DNA of 64,000 nt from Trogon surrucura. Its lineage: Eukaryota > Chordata > Aves > Trogoniformes > Trogonidae. The notes beneath the pieces are model-generated. The model did not search any database, was not told the origin of the DNA, and worked only from the letters and a program-made list of their open reading frames with translations. Positions 49,404-61,400 of the stretch are shown here, one piece after another (position 1 is the stretch's first letter; the number at the start of each line of letters is the position of its first letter). Position numbers and translations under genes: made by a program. Location: NCBI GenBank assembly GCA_020746105.1, contig CM036621.1, positions 28,167,501 to 28,231,500 on the forward strand. The letters are read 5' to 3'.

Positions 49404-52400
49404 CTGAATGGGAGATGAAATGCTGATTTTTAGTGGCATGCCATGGCATAGTGGCTCCCAACAATTGTTGCAAGATAAGTTTGAAGTACTTGCTGTTTAA
49501 AGTGAGCTGCTTTAATGCCAATAAATTTCTCTCAATAGATACCCTTTCAGCCATTGAAGTTATTGAACATGTTAAGTTTTTTTTTTCCTGTTTTAACTTG
49601 TAAGATCTGTTTGAATAGAAGAAAAGCACTGAGAAAATGTAATACAGGACAAGTTCCAGCATTTTTTTTGCCTGTGTGCTTTGCATTAGCTTTTATATTA
49701 GTAAGTGTTAACTCCTCGTGTTATAGTGAGTCTATAAAGTGTGAAGTATGTACACCTCAGGGAAAAAGGTCTTATAGATCATGTCTGTCACGTTAATACT
49801 TTATAGTAGCTTTGGAGGATGCACATGCTTATCCCTATTCCAATATCTGTGTAGCTACAGGGAAAATAATAGAGTATATCGCAAAATCTGGTTTGTCTGC
49901 TGATACACAGTGGCTCCAGGATTTGGAAGGGAGCTCCCCTTGTGGCAGATCCTTGCCTGAGCACAATGATTATTTTCAGTTTCTCATATCTTAATACATA
50001 ACCCGTGTAAACTGGCTTGAAATCTTAAAGCAGTTGGTTTCAGTTTGACATATCCAGGTTGAGTCTGATCTTGCTTGAAGCATTTTAAGTCTTCCCTAAC
50101 CATGGAGTGAGAGAAACTGAAATAATATCCTTTGTATATTTTACAAAAAGTTGCTGTGCAAAGGCAGCGTTGCTACAATTACTGTTTTATCTTGACTTTC
50201 TGCTTACAGCATGGGCAGAACAAATGCATGCCTGCCTCTGGAGGATGACACAAACTCTTTGTTTCGTGGCACACAAAAATGCTGTGATACATGCAGGGCC
50301 TGGGACTGACAGACATTGGTGCACGCTGAATTTGGACAAAGAGGCCTTTATTCCAAGTCTCTTAATTTTACTATTTCAGAACTTGGTTATGCCATTGATT
50401 TACTGGAATAAAGCCTTTCTTTTTTTCTTATTCAACTGATGGTTTAATCAACTCTTCATAAAGAAGCTACTTGACTAGGATTTTTGGTGGTCAGTAAAGA
50501 ATGAAGCTCTTTAATATCTTTTACCACTCATTGACCTGCAACATCACAAGCAGCACATTCCAGTAACAGAAAACACTTGTGTTTTTGTCACAAATATCCA
50601 TCCTTTCATTGCAGACAACTTAAACCAAAGTTACCTGAATTAAGAAGACTGCACAAAAGAGCCATTGAATTATATTTCACCTCAGGAGTTGTCTTATCAT
50701 CTTGTAGAAGTTTGTGTAAGCTTTGAACTAGCTGTGATTCCTTAAAAGATTCTTCAAGGGTTTCTGAAAAATAAGGAAAGGAATACTTGAGCTCTTACCC
50801 GAAAAGGAGCTAGAAAGTGAACATGCTTGCTTTTTAAAAATTCATACTGGCTTCATTTCGTGTTGACTAGACAGGGCTGTCTTGGGTATCTGTTTTCTGT
50901 GTTGGAGAATTTCTGTACAGTGTTTCTTCACTCTCCTCATTCTGGGAGACAGAAGATCTATACTACAGGTTGTATAAAATAACCTCATAGTAGATGAAGA
51001 TTTGCAGTGATTAATACTGGAAATATTGATTCACATCGGTTTTCCAGTTGAGATTGACAGCCTTAATGGGGAACCAAGCAGTAAAATGAGCTCTTTACCA
51101 TCTTGCTTGTTGGTATAGGAAATTCTAAATTTCAACTTGGACTATTTGTTTTTAGTCTATCTTTTAACATAGGTAGATTCCTGTGGTGACTGTCTTAATT
51201 GTAATAAATTGAGACCAGTTTTCAAATGTGATCAGTCGTACAGGAAGAATCTGGCATTATACTCACTCTCTGAATATTAGCTCAGTAACAGTGTTTAGAA
51301 CCTTCACAGTTTTCTCACTTGTTTTCTTTGTAGCTTCTCCAAGGCCCTTTTGCCTATGCTTCTGCTTTATTCTCTCCTGCATTCAGATGTCTCTCTTCTG
51401 AAGATTGTTTCCTGTTTGTAGTCTTCAGTAACCACTCAAGTCCATAATTTGTCCTGAATTTTGTCTTCATTTAGACTTTCATCTTTTTACCAGATCTTAA
51501 TCACCTTTACTTTCCTTCTGTGTTTTCTTGCTTAAGTTTCTAGTGTCATACTGTGCCATTCCAACAGCTTGTCCCTTCCACACAACCTGATCATTTGACT
51601 CTACCCTAAATGAAAAAACCTTCAGGCAGTTCCTGAAGCCTGTTGCTTTTGTGATCTTCTGGATGGCTGATCTTTCTTTTTTTTTTTTCATTCTGAAGAG
51701 CTAAATCTAGGCAAAAAAATGTGCTTTTGCTTACGCGTTATGTAGAATTAACAGCATGATAATGTTTCTTAATTTAGGATCTTGCACAGAGATGTTTTCA
51801 GGAGAAAAATACCTAAATCAATGGCAGATGCTATTGCCAAGGCATTCAGAGCCTCATTTTGCATGGCACTGTTCTCACTTGTTGTCATGGAAACCAGATG
51901 CTTCATGCCTTGTGCCTCTTGGATGGCTTTGACCACTTCCTGTTAAAGCAAAAGTAAATTGTCACAAGTGGAAATCTGACTTCTGAATCAAGTCCAATGA
52001 GGAGAGAGATGAGATTGCACTCTTCAGCCTCTGACTAGATGGAAATGATTTGTCTGCTGCAATGTGAACTGATGATACTTGAAGAGATAGCGTTGGTTTT
52101 GGCACTGATCATACATGTCTGTTTAAGGCTGGCCTAATCTACTTGGAATATCAATACTTAAAGTTATTTGTATGTGCATATGTAAGATAAAGTACATATG
52201 TTTTGTTTCAAGAGTTATAGTTTGATCTTAATTCAATTCTTCATTTCAGGCCTTCAGACTAGCAAAGAATAGTTTTACTTTATCGAAGCCTGTGCAGATA
52301 ATATCCACTTGTTTTATCACTGCCTCAAAGTAAAGCATGGTTGAGATGCCTGTGTCTAATAGCATTATTTACAAGAAACAGAAGCATGTTCTAACATGCT

Positions 52401-55400
52401 AACAGATACGGATCATGCTAGATTCATCCATCACTAGGTAGGTAAGTGGATTCTTTGCTCCTGGAGGACTGTGTAGATTATCTTTGCCATGTTAATTTGA
52501 AAATTGCAGCTAATATTTATGGAACTAGAAAAGCTCTACTTACCGAACCTTTACCTGCCTTACTTTCAAGCAGGGTAAATGTTGACAGGTAATAGTGAGT
52601 AACTCTGTGTCTGTAGATATGGAGAGCACAGATTTCCTGCTTGCCTACCCCTTAACTGGTACTGAGGCAGCCTAGAGTGGTTTTTATTGTGAATGTTCAT
52701 GGTTTTAATGATAAAGCTCTATATGCTGTCTTAACACTTAACCCCTAGCTATATGCACAAGCTTTAAAAATATTCAAGAGGGAAAAGTAGAAACATCTCA
52801 GATTCATTGCTCTCGTACTTGGGATCTGTTGTGCCGCAGGATCGATGCCAGCAGCCGTTTTGCTTCTCCATGAACGCCGGTGTGGTCGTTAGGGTTGCAC
52901 CACTGCACAAGTCTGTTGAGCAGTGTGGGGTCTTGGCCCAGGATCTCAGCTGCATCAGCTGAAGAGAAAAGCATAATCAGGAGACATAAAAAGTCAGGCT
53001 TCTCTGTGTATCTGTCATAGAAATCATAGAATGGCTTGAGTTGGAAGGGACCTGAAAGATCATCTAGCTCCAAACCCCCTGCCAAATGTGAATGCAGAAG
53101 TAACCAGGACCACAGGACTCAGTATCCTTTAAGACCTATAACTAAAGCACTGGGCTTTTAAGGGATCTTGGAAGTGTTTACCTGAGAATTGCCAGTTGCA
53201 TTAAGGCAACTCTTGGAGGCAAAGGAAAGAGCCTGCTGAAGCAGAGTTTAAAATTGAGCAACCTCATATCTTTGAAAGCAAACACTGTTGCTGTACACTG
53301 AAAATATCCTGAGGACTGTCCCTTTCCCATTTGGTTTCTTGCACTTGCTCTTTGAGCACTGCACAGAGTAACGACAAGCTCTTCAGAGCCTGTTCTTGCT
53401 GTTTCAATGCTCTCAGTAGTGGTGATAATTACTGTTGGTAGCATGTGGGAAGCTGAGTTTCAGTACAGGATTGCAGGCTGTCTGTAATTGCATGTCTCAA
53501 GACTGTTGAACTGTGTGTTGGGCATCATCAAAACTTCCCTCAGAGTTTGGAGGAGCCTTTTAATTTGCCTTCCCCTGTGTTTCAGAAACCCTATCTCAAG
53601 AGTTGCTGGAAGTATTAATCTGTGTGGTTGATATTTGGAGGGGAAAAAACCCTCACTAGATAATTTTTCCTAAGAAGTGGAGCTCTAATGATATGCTGTG
53701 GTTTGAGGCTTGTTGCCATTAAAAGAGGCTACTCCTAAAGCTCTTAGAAATGCAGCATCAAAGGGACTTTACTCATGCTCTCTCAATATTGCATCAGTCT
53801 AATGTGTGGTTCCACGAGTCCTATTAGAATTTAATAATGCATCTTTAAAGTGCTGTGGATCAAAATTGACTAACTGGTGGAAAGTGATTTCCTAAGCAAA
53901 GGAAAAAAAGTTATTAGGATCCTGAGGATTTAAATGCTCTATTTGTGTGGCAAAATCTGCATGGTTTTAAGGTACAGGAGGCTTGTCTCTTGGAGCTTTG
54001 CTGAAGCAAAGACTTGAGGAAGAACCAACGTTAGCATCTGGAACAGAAGGAATGAGTTCGCCTCATAGGGGCATCACCCTGCTCCCGTTTCTTTGCCTGT
54101 CCGTTTCTGTGTGATGCATTTGTTTTGAGATATTCTTGAAGGGGTCAAATAAAGTGTACGCTTGCAGGTCAGTGTCAATAAACCACATGATTACTTCATG
54201 TTTTACAGGAAATGTAAAGTCAACTTAGTCTTTCTGTTTTGGGGATGGAGCTGAGGGAGGCCAGACACTTCCGTTTTTTTTATTTTTTTTTTTTATTTTA
54301 CCAGTACACTAAGGAACAATCAACAGGTCAAAATCCCCCAAGGAGTCTGGGAGCTTCTACCCTGGTTGAACATGTTTGTTTTGAGATAAGTTACTTGTCA
54401 TTGCACAACTACCTGTGTATTGCCTCCTGTAACAGAAAGGCTTTTGTTTCTAGGTCGGATGTTACGTGGTAGTCTGAGGAGATCGTGGTAATCCAGTTTA
54501 ATACAGAAAGCTGAAAGAGGTAAGAGGGTGGTGAATGGGACCAGTCTAAAAGCTTTGTTCAAAAGAGGCATCGTGACAAAGTTTGACAGGAACTTCCTGG
54601 TGTCTACCAGGAATAGAGCTCTTTGAGATAAAATCCAATTAGTTTTTCTTAACAGAAACAGGAAGACCTTGTAACTCATGAAATGCCAGATTTGAATAAA
54701 ATGTGTGACTGAACTTTGAGCTGAGCTGAAAGTCCTTTAGCTGTTGAAGCACACACATTCTTCTCCTCTGAAGCAAAACAGTGGAAAAAACACAAGTTAG
54801 TGTTAACATGTCTTTAGGGTAATAAAGATGTTTTCTATAGTTAGAAAGAAACCTACTTCTTCTAGTCTTTAGGCCTCAGCATGCCCAGTGCTTCTCAGAG
54901 TAACGAATTTATGCTACGTAATGCAATTGACTGATTTAATGTGGACTTCTTAGCCTGTGTATTCATAAGAGTTTCAGCTCGAGTTAATTAAGGACAATGT
55001 TAGCTCATGAGTAAACAGAATAGAAAGTAATTAAAGGTGGGAGAATTGTGAGTTTATAGGCAGGAGTGGGTAAACACTGATTAATCTACTACATCTGTTT
55101 TTTCTACTCTACACATGGATTTCTGTGCTGTTTTGGATACAGAAATTGTACTGTTTTCTGCCAAATTCTGACTTCATACCAGGGCTTGTAAATGGTACTG
55201 AGTAAAAAAGACAAACAAAAGCCTCAACCAAGAAAAAAACACCGACATAATTTAGTGTTTGATAATTTAGATCTGTGTTACTCTGATACATCATTTTTAA
55301 AAGCAAAACGGTCTCCCCTGTCACAATTGAAATATAACTTTAGAGTGACCTTTTGATGACCGTCAAAGCCTGAGAGGAGGAAGAGGCAAAGTCTGTAATC

Positions 55401-58400
55401 TTGCAATGTCTCTTTCTTACTATGGTGGAAGAAGTGGAAGTTTTTTGCTGGGCTGGAATCAATGCTAGATCTAAATCGTACATCATGAATATTAATTTGA
55501 AAAAGGATGCGAGTAGCTGCCACATCGAAGTGTTGTCTACAGTGCAAATGAGTAGTGTGGAATGTAAGAGAGTGAGGTGTATTCTCCTTCCATATAATGA
55601 AAATATTTGTGGTTGTAATTGTTTTATACCAGCTGTTGGACATGCAAAACAGCAATAACTTTTTTTCTGATTCTGCATTTGACCTATTTCTTGGTATCCC
55701 TGCGCATCAAGGTGTTCTGTACTAGTCAATGTTGTTGAGCAGCCGCTGTGGTGATAGAACGAATTAGAACACTTGTTAAAAAAATAATAATCCAAATGCC
55801 ATACCACTTGCTTTTGTGTTGTACTCTGGTAAGAAGCTGGATAAGTGTAAGGATATATTAAGATTGTTCCATTCATTTTGTTTCTTATCTGCCTCTGAGG
55901 CTTGGCAGGGTCAGTGAGGAAGGCTTGTGACCCTGGGCAACCATCTCTGTTGGAACGTCTCCAGATTGAGTGGAATTAGGTTAGCAGGACACCGAGCCTG
56001 TAGTCTCCTTGCACCTCTGTTGTCTTGTGGAGGGCAGGGAGGGGGGTGTGTGTGTATAGCTCATGTCAGTCAATGTTAGCAGTTCCCTACCTTGACCATC
56101 TGCTAACATCCGCAGCGTTTCAAGAAGTTTAAACTGCACAGGAGGCATCTCGGACCTTAGAAGTGCATGAATCCGTTCTGCCACACCTTCCTCCAGCATT
56201 TGAACCTTATTAACAACTAGAAAGTGGAAAAAAAGACATTGATGTGAAGCTCAGTAACTACATGAGCATCTGAAGATGTAGATATAACCGTTCTGAATTT
56301 TTTTACTCTGTTATGTGCTTAGCAAAAGGTCCAACTTGTTAGAGCACTCAGAAAGGAAGTCAGAACTACCTGACTGTTAAGGCTTCTCTTTTCAACTAAA
56401 AACTTCCTAGGAATTTGCGTTATGGTATTTTGGTTCATTTTCATGTCAGCCCTGCACAGAATGAAGTACCTAGAAGAATAAACACAGCATTGTTGTTTCT
56501 CTTCATTTTTCTAGTTGTAATAGATTTACCCATCCACTCGCATGAGCAAGCTTTTTGTATGTTTGCTCATCTTAACTGAACCTGAATGGCGCAAGTGGTT
56601 TCCGTAGCCATATTTCCTCGGAAATAAAATTATTTTTGTGCTTGAGCTCACTGATCCCCTGTTCATGCCTTTGTTTCTGTGCTTTCGTCTCCTGATTCTT
56701 GTGTCTTTGCTCTACTTGTTAGTACAGTAATCCCTGGTAATAATCAGAAGCATGTCTGGAGAGAGTCCTAATGCTGCTAAACTGTGCTCCCAAAAGGTGC
56801 TTCCTCCAGAGCAATTTTCTTCCCGTCTTGCCTTTGTGGGGTGGTGGGGATGACAGGAGAGTGAAATTAGGGAGATAAATGTTCCATCCCTTCTTCTTTC
56901 TATTGGGAAAACTTAGAAGCAGGCCCTGTTAAGTAAGTTGCTTTCTATGTCCTTGTTTTGCAGTGGCACAGACTAACTCTATTCACCACAGTATGACTTT
57001 TTTTTCCCCAGGTAACAGACTATAATGTTGAAAGTGATAGAGTTTTATTTCTGGAAGTGATATATTATTGTGAGGAAATATCTTACAGCTTCCTTATTCT
57101 GGTATTTTTATGAATTAGTGAGGAAGAGTACAGTGTAGGGATAACTTTAAGTGCTATGCATTGCCCATGCACTTGGAAAGATCTAAAATGGTTTGTAATA
57201 GACTTGAACAGAACAGATTGCCAAAATAGACTCCTTATTGATACACTATTATTTTATATTTCAGAGTTAAACCTTTTAAAGTACAGCTGCAAAGAACATC
57301 AAGATGTGCTCATACTGTGTGTAGCAGGCAGTGATACAGAGGTGAAGTGGTAGGTTGTCACCACTCTTTTTTCTTTTTTCTGGAATTTTAGATCCTGTAA
57401 TTTTGGCAAGACCACCTGTGTTCATTGCTTTAAGGAACTCACAAGAAATGCCTGGACTTGGCATTGCAAAAAGTGGCCCTTGGTATTCATTGAAGAATGG
57501 GCTCTGTTAGAATGTGATGATCTCTGCTTGTCAAAGGAAACTACATCAAAATTACTTTCAGATGAGATTAATTGGTGTCTTTGCGGCTTGTAGTCATTAA
57601 ATCCTATTGTACATGTAGGAGTGCAGTCAGTGAGAACTGATCTTGGGACACTCCTAGGCTTATGGTAAAAAGAAAAAAAAAAAACACGACCTTTTCATTC
57701 TAATAAATGTAGTTACATTTTACCTACTAAATTACTTTCCTCATTTCAGCTGGATGGCTCTCTGTGTCTTTTCATGATTCTGTGATTCTCTTCTAATTGC
57801 TCTGTGTTAGGTTGTAACTAATGTAAGGTATCTGGCACTCATGGTCAAAATACTGCATCCCCTAGTAGCACCAAAAAGCGATTTGCACACCTCTCTGCTC
57901 GTGTGAATGGTGGTAGAAAAAAATCTCTTCACAGAGAAATGAAACATATGGAAATAGTGAGGGGCTAATGGTATGAAATATGTTCATTAAAATACCGAAT
58001 AGACAGACCAGACTAGCTCTTACGATCCAGAGACTGTGATAATACTGTAAGGCAAATTACATAAATTATCTGAGAGCATACAAAAAATAAGTTGGAAAAT
58101 ACATGAAGTTCTTCTGAAGGTATCTATCTACAAGAAGGAATGAGAGTGCATCAGTGTAGCGGACTGTGGATTTTGCCTTAAACGTTTCTTGTCATGGTCA
58201 GAAAAGAAAACCAGTTTTTGGTCCCATGGAATGTTGTAGAGGGGCGATCTGATAAGGCTACAAATGCCTCAGACAGCCCTGGTGCTTACAAGGAGATGGG
58301 GCATTCACACATGTTAATGAGAGTTACTGGAAACAATTAAGTGCCTTGATCCCCCTACCTGGTTCTCTGCACATCTGCTCATAGAAAATGGTGTATAAAT

Positions 58401-61400
58401 TGAGGCGAGGTAAACCAGAGTTGGGAACTACAAGATGGAACTACAAGAGAGAACTAGAAGATAGAACTACAAGAAGAAAGCAGACGGAAGAAGCATGTAG
58501 CCCGAGATGAAAATATCGAGAAGAAAAGCGCAGGAGAAGAAGAAAAGATGACGGCACCATCCCTGAACCCTCGTTGGCAGCAAACAGCAAGAATCAGGAG
58601 CGGTGATCTCTGTTTCTCCCTGTTTCCCCCCACCCCGCTCCTCCCCATCTCTCTCTCTCTTTCTCTATCCCCACCCCCCCTTTCCTTTTCTCCTCTCTCA
58701 CTAAGTAATACAAGGCCTATCACACTGCTTGTTTAGTTTATACTTACTTTATGTCTTGTAATTAGAAGTATAATGCTGCCTATTAGAAGTTGTTATGTCT
58801 TTTTTCCTTGTTATCATTAAGTCTCTCTCTTTTTCCTCACTAAGTAATGCAGGGTCTATCATACTGTTTATATAGGTTTATGCCTAAATTTCTTTCTTGT
58901 GATGGTTAAGTGTGATATTGCCTGACTCGATATTGTGTTTAGATAGCCTTTATTATTCCTTGTTAGTATTATTAAGTTGTTTGAAGTTCGTTTGCTCTGT
59001 TTAGCCTTTTCCTGGATTTTTTGTTATGCTGTCTGCCCTATCGTGCTTTTAAATTTTAGTTTATTGTCGTGAGTTCGATCCATATGTTGTAATAAATTAA
59101 TGAATGTTTGTGTATGGGCCTTGAGACTTGTCTCACCGTTGTCCACGCCGGTGGTGTATTACGAATTTGAAAGTCACTTGTCCCTCTCTCCTGGGTGGGA
59201 CGTGACAATCAGGCTTTAAAAGGAAGTAGTGGAGACAAAATAGCAACTAGTATATTCTAGAGCTTTCACTTGTTCAAGGCACTATGTATAAAACTTAAAC
59301 CAAGCATGCAGTTTAACTTACATGACAAAGTTGTCTACCAACTTCAAGTAATTTTTGGAAAATAGCATTGTGTCCTGATTTCGATGGAGATAGAATTAAT
59401 TTTTTTTTCCTAGTAGCTGTTAATAAATATTGTAATTGTGTTACAAAGGCCGAATTGGCAATGAATGCTGGCTTTATAGAAGAGGAACAGATTTATGAAA
59501 TCCTTACCACCTGTGATGTGATAGCTTAAAATATAGAGTATGGGGTGAGCTATAAACCTTGTTCTGCATTTTTGGTTGAAATCCTGTATGCTGTTAATAT
59601 GAAAGCATTTCAGCAGCTGGCAATAAGGTCATACTTTCTTATACTTAGACCCTTTACGTAAAGTCCTGATGAGTTACTCAAAGGTATATGTTTCTGCAGG
59701 GGGGAAAAAAGGTCAATTGCCCTCAAAATACAGGGGACTGGAATTGGTGAGCTGAACAGAGCTGCACGGTTCTACATTAAATAACCTGTCTTTACAAAGA
59801 CTCACAGTAAGTCGGTTGTCTTCAGACCCTGTACCTGGTATGGCAAGGTTTCGAAGTGCACTGAGTGCAGCGTGTTGAACAGAGATGTCCTCACTCTCTA
59901 CATGTTTCTCCAAAAGGTCCAGAAGCTGATGTATGACTCCCAGCTGTACCATTCGTCCACAGTTACCATCTAAAGAAAGAGGCAAAACGAAGCAGGTGAC
60001 AGAGACAAAAGGCACAGTGATAGAAATTAATCATGCAAATTGAGAATCCAGGGAGTCTTTGCCTTGACTGTTTTCATATCTTGAAAAGATTGAGACTATA
60101 GCTTTTGCAGTGTTTTTTACAACCTTCAACTCTCTAGGGAACTGTGAGCATCAGCCGCCTGCAAACTGATGCTGAGACACTAGTAAAGCTCTGTTTGAGA
60201 GAACTTTCTAGGGACACACCCTGTCAAATTCAAAGCCTTATGTTCTCCAGTCAATTTCTTTCTCAATACTGCTTTATTTCCCACTACATGTATGGTAGAA
60301 TACTAGTGGCATTTTCCGTTTCTCCCAAGGATAGCTTTAGTATTCCACTTTTGCTTGTTTAAGAGCCTGTTCTGAGACCAGGGATCTACCCAGCAATGGT
60401 GAGTCTGATTGCCAGGTTTGAACTGTTGTTACTGCTTGTATTCAGCCAAACTATTTGTCATTAATCATAGAAAGAATCTGCCCTAGGTTTTTCTTACTAG
60501 TGTTGGTGAGAAAAGCACTTGGCGAAATAAAAAGTCTTAATTGTGTTGCACTCATATGAAGCTAGGAAAATGAGTTGATCTAGAGAGAGTTCTGAGCTGT
60601 TTAATGCTGGTGACATAGCAGGTTTGTACATTCCGAAGAACCACTGTTTTGCCCAGTACTCTGCAATATTTTGTCGGCACGTGTCTGTGTGACTCTCTCT
60701 CTCTGAGAACTTCTTCTGCAGAGGTGACAGCCCTTTTGTTGTCAGAAGCTACATGACTCACCTTGATGGGAAATGAGAATGTGCTCTCCTAAAGACCAAA
60801 AGGAAACCTTCCATATTATGATCTGCTTCCTTCTTGAAGGAAGTGTTTTGAAGATGCTGGTTGGCAAATATTTCTATAATTATTTTTATGCAGTTCAGGA
60901 TAGCTCAAGAGAAGCATATTCCTGACACCAGGCAACGTTTCCTCATTGCTGTGCTGTTACCATGTGAATGCTGTTTGTAAAATGTGACAAAACAGTGTGA
61001 ACGCTGCGTAGGAAAACGACATCTTCACCTGGAGTAAACAATTATCTATGGAACTATACACACTTCATGTAAATACAGCATCTGGGCCAAAGTAGCTTTA
61101 GTTGCTTCTCATGGTACTAAATGCATGCGTAAGACTTCTAATTTTAGTGTGTATGACACTTAAATGCCTCTAGTAATTTTAATACCTGTGCTGGTTTGAA
61201 TGCTATTTCCACTCCAAAGCAGTAGAAACTCCTCCATGTTGTCTTTTGCACCAGTGCCTACTACTCTTTAATCTCTTCACATTTCGATTAGTAGCATATT
61301 TTTTTTCTCCTGTATTACTACATGAGTCCAATGTATATAAAATGTAAGTGGGTATTTTTATAAGAGAGGCGTCAGTCTGTGAAATAGTTTAAATTCTACT

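Larger units (their letters stand above)
58155..59207 (+). mobile_element. solo LTR of an endogenous retrovirus
   Basis: 1053 bp from TGTAGCGGAC to GACGTGACA, with TG...CA ends, flanked on both sides by ATCAG (58150-58154 and 59208-59212), a 5-bp target duplication. Promoter-like TATAAAT at 58394-58400 and a poly(A) signal AATAAA at 59091-59096 followed by a G/T-rich region fit a U3-R-U5 order on the plus strand. It holds a four-copy 13-bp repeat and a 139-bp tandem duplication. No viral protein frame is present. It lies antisense in an intron of the SmgGDS-like gene. Confidence 0.85.

Noticed and set aside
57774..57789. CR1-like ATGATTCTGTGATTCT
   Set aside because: Only the octamer-like end matches, without the conserved CR1 sequence before it; too short to call.
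61190..61240. TGTGCTGGTTTGAATGCT as an LTR start
   Set aside because: The first bases resemble avian LTR ends, but the following sequence does not, and no second end or target duplication was found.
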